From NCBI RefSeq assembly GCF_963924675.1, contig NC_089222.1:2170001-2234000 (forward strand): a stretch of DNA of 64,000 nucleotides, in the 5' to 3' direction. The notes under the pieces were generated by a model, which saw nothing but the letters and a program-made list of their open reading frames with translations, had not been told where the DNA came from and made no database searches. This DNA comes from Phocoena phocoena. Its lineage: Eukaryota > Chordata > Mammalia > Artiodactyla > Phocoenidae. This document shows positions 56,908-64,000 of the stretch, piece by piece (positions within the stretch are counted from its first letter, which is position 1; each line of letters opens with the position of its first letter). A program made the position numbers and the translations under genes.

Positions 56908-57921
56908 TTTACACTGAGTAGATTCTCAGTATGTTTCTGTGAACTTGATTTAAATTACTGAACACCAAGTGTAATGAAAGGACCGTTTCATGATTTTTGA
57001 ATGATTTATTACCTTTGCAAGCATTCCAGCATAATGTCAGATTTAATTACGACACGAAACACTTAGCTCTTTCATATTTATTTCAAAGCACCAAGTTAGA
57101 CAGGTTTTCCAGTACATGAGCTCCTCTTGTGAACATTAGGTGACTCTGGGAGCTCCACGAACTCTTGCAATCAACCAGGAGGAAAAGGCGATGGAAACTC
57201 TCTTAGTAAAATAAAAACATACCTTAAGGTTTGACCATAATTCCCACAATTGCCAAAAAATTCCTCCCTATTTCCAAAGAATGTCTGGCAAATCAACAAC
57301 TTTCCTTTACTCTAGGTTCTTTCTTGCTCATTTAGCAATTTTGGTATCTGGTTATTTCTTTCTTTCACTGTACATATTTTTATGATTTATTGTCTCAACT
57401 CTCCTTTCTGTACTTATCAGGACTGAACTCTACCTTTTTCTAATAACAACATTTTGAAATTTTGGTCAATTATAATAAAAGAACACACAAAGGTTCAACT
57501 GGGAAGAAAAACATGTCAATAAGACAAAGCAATGGTGCCTCCAGGAAATATTTTTAGCAGAACTGAATGGGGAAGGATAAAAGATGACCAAAGATGGTAC
57601 AAAGAAATCGTTTAGTAAGTGTGATTTTCAGTCATGGCAAAGTGAAGTTTGGTTTGAATTTGGATACTCAGCTGAGTCAGTCCTGCAAATTGGGAGCTGA
57701 GTTACTTGGATTATAAATGGGGCCAGCAGCTCTCTGCTCTCGAGAGCTCGAATCCTCTTGGACATCAGTCAGAGCCCCCACCCCCTGAAGCAGGTGCTGC
57801 TGAAGCTCTACCCTTGTCTCTGTGGACCCCTTGATGACCGCTTCTGCTGTGTTTCACTCCCAAGAGCCTGCACGCATACATTTATTGTAGGATGACCCTT
57901 GGGTTGCTGTAAACTTAAATT
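56908..57921. other. Unassigned intronic sequence
   Basis: About 1 kb; no gene or repeat recognised. Confidence 0.4.
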
Positions 57922-58038
57922 AGTGTTCCTCAAAGTGTGATCCACAGACAAGCAGCAACGACATCATGGGGGAACTCGTTAGAAATGCAAACGTGGATCC
58001 CACCCAAACCCGCTGAATCAGAAACTCTAGGAGTGGGG

Positions 58039-59065
58039 TGGCTAAATGTAAGGCCAGACACTGTAAAACTCTTGGAGGAAAACATAGGCGGAACACTCTC
58101 TGACATAAATTGCAGCAATATCTTTTTGGACACACCTCCTAGATTAATGAAAATAAAAACAAAAATAGGGCTTCCCTGGTGGCGCAGTGGTTGAGAGTCC
58201 GCCTGCCGATGCAGGGGACACGGGTTCGTGCCCTGGTCCGGGAGGATCCCACATGCCGCGGAGCGGCGGGGCCCGTGAGCCATGGCCGCTGAGCCTGCGC
58301 GTCCGGAGCCTGTGCTCCGCAACGGGAGAGGCCACAACAGTGAGATGTCTGCGTACCGCAAAAAAAAAAAACCCAAAAAAACCAAATGGGACCTAATGAA
58401 ATTTAAAACCTTTTACACAGCAAAGGAAACCATAAACAAGACAAAAAGACAACCTTCAGAATGAGAGAGAATATTTGCAAATGAAGCAACCGACAAGGGA
58501 TTAATCGCCAAAATATACAAACAGCTCATGCAGCTCAATATCGAACAAACAAACAACCAAATCAAAAAATAGACAGAAGACCTAAATACACACTTCTCCA
58601 AAGAAGACATACAGATGGCCAAAAAACACATGGAAAGGTACTCATCATCGCTAATTACTAGAGAAATGCAAATCAAAAGTACAATGACGGATCACCTCAC
58701 ACTGGTCAGAATGGCCATCATCAAAAACTCTACAAACAATAAATGCTGGAGAAGGTGTGGAGAAAAGGGAACCCTCCTACACTGTTGGTGGGAATGTAAA
58801 TTGATACAATCATTATGGAGAACAGTATGGAGGTTCTTCAAAAAACTAAAAATAGAACTATCATATGATCCAGCAATCCCACTACTGGGCATATACTGGG
58901 AGAAAACCATAATTCAAAAAGACACATGCACCCCAATGTTCACTGCAGCACTATTTACAACAGCCAGGACATGGAGGCAACCTAACTGTCCATCAAAAGA
59001 TGAATGGATAAAGAAGATGTGGCACATATATACAGTGGAATATAAAAAGGTGAAATAGTGCCACA
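58039..59065 (+). pseudogene. L1 ORF2 C-terminal fragment inside MER20
   Basis: Distal ORF2, from 'ctaaatgtaaggccagacac' through 'tggtgggaatgtaaattgat' to 'ggaatataaaaaggtgaaat'. The longest readable piece (58615-59058) encodes a typical L1 ORF2 C-terminal segment with [19 protein letters not shown]. There is a 10-nt deletion near the end. The 3' UTR and poly(A) tail are absent. A CHR SINE interrupts it at 58168-58371. Confidence 0.85.
58168..58371 (+). mobile_element. CHR-type tRNA-derived SINE within the L1 fragment
   Basis: Full plus-oriented copy starting gggcttccctggtggcgcag, ending in poly(A). The interrupted L1 reads on across it ('aaaaacaaaaata' to 'accaaatgggacctaatgaa'), so the order of insertion is MER20, then L1, then SINE. 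Confidence 0.95.
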
Positions 59066-59130
59066 AACTGTATTTTAATAAGCCCCCTAGGTTCTTCTGA
59101 TACATGCTAAATGTTGAGCCCCACTGATCT

Positions 59131-59499
59131 ATCTACATGGGCAGCTGAGCAACTGGGAGTTTATATTTTGGGGAGAGGCAGCCCTGAGCCAATGCTGGAA
59201 CAGTGGGTGTATCAACACCCCTCTGCCTCACTGCTGGTAGGGCCCTGACTGCTTCCAGGACCCCCTGCAGAACTGAGTCACAGTTACCCTCTGTGGGACT
59301 CTCTCAATAGCACAGCCTCACCCGGCCTCCTTCCTTTCAACTCCTTGTCTCACTTTCCCACTCCCCCACTAGCTTTTCCTAGGACCACTTCCTAATCAAT
59401 CAATTTCCCAAAAATCTTCAGCTCAGAGTCTGCTTCTAGGGAACCAAACCAAACATACCTATTTCCATGAACACTTCAACTTCATGGGTTACAGCCTGG
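59131..59499. other. Unassigned intronic sequence
   Basis: No gene or repeat recognised. Confidence 0.4.
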
Positions 59500-60210
59500 T
59501 GTCCTGGCAATTTTTTTCTACACTAGCTACTAACTAGAGTCTGAGGATAACAAGGTTAGAACTCTCTCTGACCTCACAGCACTTAGGGCTAGTGGAGTCG
59601 TGGTGCTGAGCATACACGTGAATGGATCTTGTCAATAGAACAACATTGAAATTCTCAACAGTGCTGGGAAAACATTTCCCCCAAAATTCCTGGAAGAGGT
59701 AGTAGGCCAAGCTAACTGCTGAAGTGTGGTGGAGGATCAGTGAGTTAGGATACGGAAAGTGAACAAAATATTCTTGCCACAGTCATGGACCAAAATATGG
59801 AAGTGAGGAACAGAGAAAACCACGCATCACTTGGCATTCCTCTGGTGTTAAATTCAAGTTGAAGAGAGGCAGGTGATGAAGTTGAAAAACATAGAGACAC
59901 AGAAAGACTTCTATGCCCTGCTAACTAGTGGGGCCTTTATTCTGTGCATGATGGGCATTGCTGATGGGTTTTCAGCATAAGGATTCTCCTGGCTTAATTA
60001 AGAGGGCAATCTGTCAGCAAGGAGACCAAGTCAAAGACTACAGTGATAGTCTAGGACAGATATGACAAGCACCTGAACTTGAGGAGAATGTGGAACCCAG
60101 GAAAGATTTAGGAGGTGAAACTGGCAGGACTTCAACTGAATAGATGTAGTAGTAAATGACAGGGAGGAGGGAGACAAGGACAAACCCAGGTTTCTGGCTT
60201 GAGTGTTGCA
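59500..60210 (-). repeat. L2 LINE fragment(s)
   Basis: A long, decayed reversed L2: 'cttagggctagtggagtcgt', 'ggcctttattctgtgcatga', 'agtgatagtctaggacagat', 'aggacttcaactgaatagat', 'caggtttctggcttgagtg'. Order fits L2 ORF2 to 3' region read backwards. Confidence 0.55.
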
Positions 60211-60591
60211 ATTAACTTAGAGTCATAACCTTTTCTATTTTGCCAAACTTCCTCAGTGCTGAAAGACATAAGGCAGCTCTCATTAGTGCTGGTACAGAAT
60301 TGTTTAATCAACAAAAACACCAGGCACAATTAATACACAAGACTTTTCAGTTAAACACAATTTAGGGATGATCACTTTAAATGGAAAGTTTATGAAACTT
60401 TTCAGTATTTAATTAATGAAATTCTAAGTCTTTATAAAAGTAGACATAAAGACATGCTTAAGTTTACTAGAAGAAGAAACGGTACAACGAAGAGTAATGG
60501 GTGGGGAGCAAAAACATAATCAGAGTGATCTGTCAACAAGCAAACTGCAAAATGAGTCCCACAGATTCCTATTTGGACGGAAGCAAAACAC
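60211..60591. other. Unassigned intronic sequence
   Basis: No gene or repeat recognised. Confidence 0.4.
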
Positions 60592-60637
60592 AACCCTAAC
60601 CTTAACCCTAACCCTAACCCTATCCCTAACCCTAACT
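60592..60637. repeat. Interstitial telomeric sequence (CCCTAA)n
   Basis: About seven hexamers of the vertebrate telomere C-strand repeat, with two single-base variants (ccttaa, cctatc). Flanks are ordinary intronic sequence with no subtelomeric features. Confidence 0.95.
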
Positions 60638-60744
60638 GTGGTTCATAAAGACTAACCATTAAATGTGCCCCTTTGTCAGAGACAGAACCCCATCAAGCCA
60701 AATGCTGCTGCCAATAGGGGGAAGCCTGGGGAAATGGCTTGGAA

Positions 60745-60788
60745 GAGGTTGTTTACTGATGTCACTGAGGTTGTTTACTGATGTCACT
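60745..60788. repeat. 22-bp perfect tandem duplication
   Basis: The unit starting gaggttgtttactgatgtca is present at 60745-60766 and, identically, at 60767-60788. Confidence 0.95.
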
Positions 60789-61249
60789 GTGCCTGGAGGG
60801 GTCACAGCATAACCCAGTTTACCCTGTCCTCTTGCACCTGATGCCCTGGGAGGAAAAGGGACAGAATGGCAGAGCCAGAGCAAGAGTCCAGTTCCCCTTC
60901 TGCCCAACTGTTCTGTCTCTTGATTCCTAGAAAGGCCACTGGAGTAACAAAGATGCACACACTCACACCTTCCTTTCTGCTCTATTTGACTTCAACTACT
61001 TGGTATTCAAAATGAGGGAAATATCAACAGGAAAGGCCAGTTTCAGGCTTTCCTAAAAATAATGGAGATGCCAATTGGCCTCATCACCCACCATCAATCT
61101 GAGAAAAGGCTTCCAGTAAAGGATTGAGTAAAAGCACGAGGCAGTGGTAGGAATCAATGATATCACTACCACCAGAGTAGGTAGATTCTCTCCAAGAAAC
61201 TTATACTTACAGACTCAAATTCCAATTTGAATAAAGCAAAGGGTGCTAT

Positions 61250-61250
<1 letters not shown>
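60789..61250. other. Unassigned intronic sequence
   Basis: No gene or repeat recognised. Confidence 0.4.
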
Positions 61251-61286
<36 letters not shown>

Positions 61287-61294
61287 CACACACA
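61251..61294. repeat. (CA)n microsatellite
   Basis: About 21 CA units with one A interruption near 61271. Confidence 0.97.
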
Positions 61295-61340
61295 TCTGTC
61301 TATCTTAAGATAGAGACGGAAACCAATCAGTGTGGACAAT

Positions 61341-61654
61341 GTCAAAGTTACAGTAAGTCCCCTACATACAAATGAGTTCCATTCTGAGAGCATGTTCATA
61401 AGTGCAATTTGTTCGTAAGTCCAACAAAGTTAGCCTAGGTACCCAACTAACACAATCGGCTATAGAGTCCTGTACTGTAACCGCTTTATAATAGTTTTCA
61501 TACAAATAATATAGAAACAAACAAGCAAACCCAAAAAATAAAGAAGACATATTTAATCCTACAGTACAGTACCTTGAAAGGTACAGTAGTACAGTACAAC
61601 AGCTGGCATACAAGGGCTGGCACCGAGTGAACAGACAAGAAGAATTACTGACTG
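61341..61654 (+). mobile_element. Unclassified repeat, possibly Tigger-like DNA transposon
   Basis: Starts 'cagtaagtcccctacataca' and continues 'tgttcgtaagtccaacaaag', 'acccaactaacacaatcggc', 'tacagtacagtaccttgaaa', 'gtacagtagtacagtacaac'. The start resembles pogo/Tigger-class termini in style, and I believe related copies occur in other cetartiodactyl genomes, but I cannot name the family. The L1 that follows appears to truncate it. Confidence 0.35.
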
Positions 61655-62451
61655 GAGAAGCAAGAAAAACTACAGTTCTGCAGCCTGTGAAATAGAAACC
61701 ACATTCACAGAAAGACAGACAAAATGAAAAGGCAGAGGACTATATACCAGATGAAGGAACAAAATAAAACCAGAGAAAGACAACTAAATGAAGAAGAGAT
61801 AGGCAACCTTCCAGAAAAAGAATTCAGAATAATGATAGTGAAGATTATCCAGGACCTCAGAAAAAGAATGGAGGCAAAGATTGAGGAGATGCAAGAAATG
61901 TTTAACAAAGACCTAGAAGAATTAAAGAACAAACAGAGTTGAACAATACAATAACTGAAATGAAAGCTACACTAGAAGGAATCAATAGCAGAATAACTGA
62001 GGCAGAAGAACGGATAAGTGACCTGGACGACAGAATGGTGGAATTCACTGCCGCAGAACAGAATAAAGAAAAAAGAATGAAAAGAAATGAAGACAGCCTA
62101 AGAGACCTCTGGGACAACATTAAATGCAACAACATTCACATTATAGGGGTCCCAGAAGGAGAAGAGAAAGAAAGGACCCAAGACAATATTTGAAGAGATT
62201 ATAGTCAAAAACTTCCCTAACATGGGAAAGGAAATAGCCACCGAAGTCCAGGAAGCACAGACAGTTCCAGGTAGGATAAACCCAGGGAGAAACACACCAT
62301 GACACATAGTAATCAAATTGGCAAAAATTAAAGACAAAGAAAAATTATTGAAAGCAGCGAGGGAAAAACGACAAATAACATACAAGGGAACTCCCATAAG
62401 GTTAACAGCTAATTTCTCAGCAGAAACTCTACAAGCCAAAAGGGAGTGGCA

Positions 62452-62454
<3 letters not shown>

Positions 62455-62530
<76 letters not shown>
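62455..62530. repeat. (TA)n microsatellite with a short TG interruption
   Basis: About 75 bp of TA units (a gtgtgtg patch near 62507-62515), adjoining the reversed poly(A) of the SINE. It probably grew from the duplicated target aagatatat. Confidence 0.95.
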
Positions 62531-62546
<16 letters not shown>

Positions 62547-62738
62547 GTGGTACTCAGACCTCTCACTGTTGTGGCCTCTCCCGTTGCGGAGCACAGGCTC
62601 CGGACGCGCAGGCTCAGAGGCCATGGCTCACGAGCCCAGCCACTCCGCAGCATGTGGGATCTTCCTGGACCGGGGCACGAACCCGTGTCCCCTGCATCGG
62701 CAGGCGGACTCTCAACCACTGCGCCACCAGGGAAGCCC
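62531..62738 (-). mobile_element. CHR-type SINE inside L1 ORF1
   Basis: Minus-oriented full copy with a T run at 62531-62546, body and 5' end 'caccagggaagccc'. The L1 target aagatatat occurs before (62451-62459) and after (62739-62747) it. Low divergence. Confidence 0.97.
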
Positions 62739-62968
62739 AAGATATATTTAAAGTGATGAGGGGGAAGAACTTACAACCAAGATTACTCTACCCAGCAAGG
62801 ATCTCATCAGATTCGATGGAGAAATCAAAAGCTTTACAGACAAGCAAAAGCTAAGAGAATTCAGCGCCACCAAACCAGCTCTAAAACAAGTGCTAAAGGA
62901 ACTTCGCTAAATGGGAAACACAAGAGAAGAAAAGGACCTACAAAAACAAACTCATAACAATTAAGAAA

Positions 62969-64000
62969 ATGGTAATAGGAACATACATATTGATAATTAC
63001 CTTAAACGTGAATGGATTAAATGCTCCAACCAAAGGACACAGGCTCGCTGAATGGATACAAAAACAAGACCCATATATATGCTGTCTACCAGAGACCCAA
63101 GTCAGACCTAGGGACACACACTGACTGAAAGTGAGGGGATGGAAAAAGATATTCCATGCAAATGGAAATCCAAAGAAATCGGGAGTAGCAACTCTCATAT
63201 CAGATAAAATAGACTTTAAAATAAAGAATGTAACAAGAGACAAGGAAGGACACTACATAACAATCAAGGAATCAATCCAGGAAGAAAATATGACAATTAT
63301 AAATATATATGCACCCAACACAGGAGCACCTCAATACATAAGGCAACTGCTAACAGCTCTAAAAGAGGAAATCGACAGTAACACAATAATAGTGGGGGAC
63401 TTCAACACCTCACTTACACCAATGGACAGATCATCCAGACAGAAAATTAATAAGGAAACACAAGCTTTAAATGGCACAATAGACCAGATAGACTTAATTG
63501 ATATTTATAGGACATTCCATTCGAAAACAGCAGATTACACTTTCTTCTCAAGTGCACATGGAACATTCTCCAGGATAGATCACATCTTGGGTCACAAATC
63601 AAGCCTCGGTAAATTTAAGGAAACTGAAATCATATCAAGCATCTTTTCCGACCACAATGCTATGAGATTAGAAATCAATCACAGGGGAAAAAAACGTAAA
63701 AAACACAAACCCACAGAGGCTAAACAATTTGTTACTAAATAACCAAGAGATCACTGAACAAATCAAAGAGGAAATCAGAAAATTCCCAGAGACAAATTAC
63801 AATGAAAACACAACGATCCAAAACCTACGGGATGCAGCAAAAGCAGTTCTAAGAGGGAAGTTTATAGCAATACAAGCCAACCTCAAGAAACCAGAAAAAT
63901 CTCAAATAAACAATCTAACCTTACACCTAAAGGAACTAGAGAAAGAAGAACAAACAAAACCCAAAGTTAGTAGAAGGAAAGAAAGCATAAAGATCAGAGC
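62969..64000 (+). pseudogene. L1 ORF2 endonuclease domain, broken, continues past the window
   Basis: ORF2p supplies the endonuclease and reverse transcriptase of L1. The ATG at 62969-62971 starts the usual N-terminus (MVIGTYILIITLNVNGLNAP). Codon 52 is TGA (63122-63124), a nonsense change. Downstream the APE-like endonuclease motifs are readable: NIYAPN, GDFNTSLTPMD, RIDHILGH and [10 protein letters not shown], with the metal-binding Glu kept in LPETQ. A second break, probably a one-base shift in the A run near 63689-63695, ends that frame at 63742 while the proper sequence goes on in another frame ([20 protein letters not shown]). The reverse-transcriptase domain lies beyond the window. Not functional as it stands. 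Confidence 0.92.

Larger units (their letters stand above)
57922..59130 (+). mobile_element. MER20 hAT transposon split by an L1 fragment
   Basis: Left half 57922-58038 ('gtgttcctcaaagtgtgatc', 'aactcgttagaaatgcaaac', 'ctgaatcagaaactctagga') and right half about 59066-59130 ('aactgtattttaataagccc', 'ggttcttctgatacatgcta', 'gttgagccccactg'). Together they form a nearly complete element with an L1 piece between. Confidence 0.75.
61724..62910 (+). pseudogene. L1 ORF1 pseudogene (ORF1p, RNA-binding chaperone), broken
   Basis: ORF1p is the RNA-binding coat protein of the L1 particle. The ATG at 61724 opens the usual start (MKRQRTIYQMKEQ) and a coiled-coil-like region. The first frame stops at 61940-61942; the protein continues in another frame from 61939 (NNTITEMKATLEGINSRITE) to about 62193, then shifts again, with a TGA at about 62301 (between 'aacacacca' and 'cacatagtaatc'). 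The RNA-recognition/C-terminal part is read from 62318 (MAKIKDKEKLLKAAREKRQI) to 62455, where a (TA)n tract and a CHR SINE intervene; it resumes at 62743 (ending VLKELR). Non-functional. Confidence 0.9.
17604..64000 (-). other. LRRC3B: LRRC3B first intron (partial), inferred
   Basis: Everything to the right of the acceptor carries no other convincing exon. Known human LRRC3B has a first intron of tens of kilobases, so this 46-kb stretch is read as intron transcribed on the minus strand. Its content is dispersed repeats and unassigned sequence, itemised separately. If an alternative promoter exists inside the window, the assignment would change. Confidence 0.65.
61655..64000 (+). mobile_element. 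L1 retrotransposon, colinear from just before ORF1, running off the window
   Basis: Contains about 70 bp of 5' sequence, ORF1 (61724-62910, broken), the inter-ORF gap and the first ~1 kb of ORF2 (from 62969). Almost no 5' UTR is present, so the copy is 5'-truncated just upstream of ORF1. Its low divergence relative to the L1 at 30885 suggests a younger cetartiodactyl L1. It is in sense orientation opposite to LRRC3B transcription. Confidence 0.9.

Noticed and set aside
60592..60637. True chromosome end or subtelomere
   Set aside because: Only about seven degenerate hexamers, flanked by ordinary intronic sequence and an L2.

Overview
The window looks like nuclear DNA of a placental mammal, most likely a cetacean (toothed-whale or dolphin type). 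About fifteen tRNA-derived SINEs of the cetartiodactyl CHR type (5' start GGGCTTCCCTGGTGGCGCAG, tRNA-like B box, A-rich tail) and several cetartiodactyl-type L1 3' ends point there. I saw no BovB, Bov-tA, primate Alu or pig PRE-1 sequence. Species assignment is inference from repeats alone.

Only one real protein-coding gene is visible: LRRC3B, on the minus strand. Its whole 259-codon reading frame lies in one terminal exon (CDS 16660-17439). A good splice acceptor at 17604-17605 shows that the 5' non-coding exon(s) lie at higher coordinates. From what is known of the human gene (two exons, a very long first intron), 17604-64000 is read as part of the first intron, and 1-16360 as the intergenic region downstream of the gene. 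The protein is a small single-pass membrane leucine-rich-repeat protein.

Layout: 1-16.3 kb is intergenic, with old L2, MIR, MER5/MER20, L1 and LTR relics and two CHR SINEs. 16.36-17.60 kb is the LRRC3B terminal exon. 17.6-23.2 kb is intron with SINEs, MIR/L2 and L1M. 23.2-27.0 kb is a cluster of endogenous-retrovirus LTR relics, with no retroviral gene recognised between them. 27-30 kb holds two CHR SINEs, an L1 3' end and a MaLR-like LTR. 30.6-33.9 kb is a multiply nested L1 complex. 34.5-35.9 kb has a ~136-bp inverted repeat of unknown family followed by an MLT1-type LTR. 36-48 kb mixes unassigned sequence with MIR, L1 3' ends and SINEs. 49.1-52.8 kb is repeat-poor. 53-59 kb has L2, LTR, SINE and an L1 inside a MER20. 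60.6 kb has a short interstitial telomeric tract. 61.65 kb to the end is a decayed but nearly colinear L1 (ORF1 interrupted by a SINE, then the ORF2 endonuclease domain).

I found no operon, CRISPR array or evidence for a previously undescribed gene system. The most useful leads are the high-identity inverted repeat at 34.5/35.2 kb, the telomeric tract, the 40-bp palindrome at 1.3 kb, the upstream ORFs of LRRC3B, and unusual insertion structures (nested L1s, an L1 fragment without poly(A) inside MER20, three target-site-like copies at 18.4-19.0 kb). All repeat names come from reading by eye; boundaries of old repeats are approximate.
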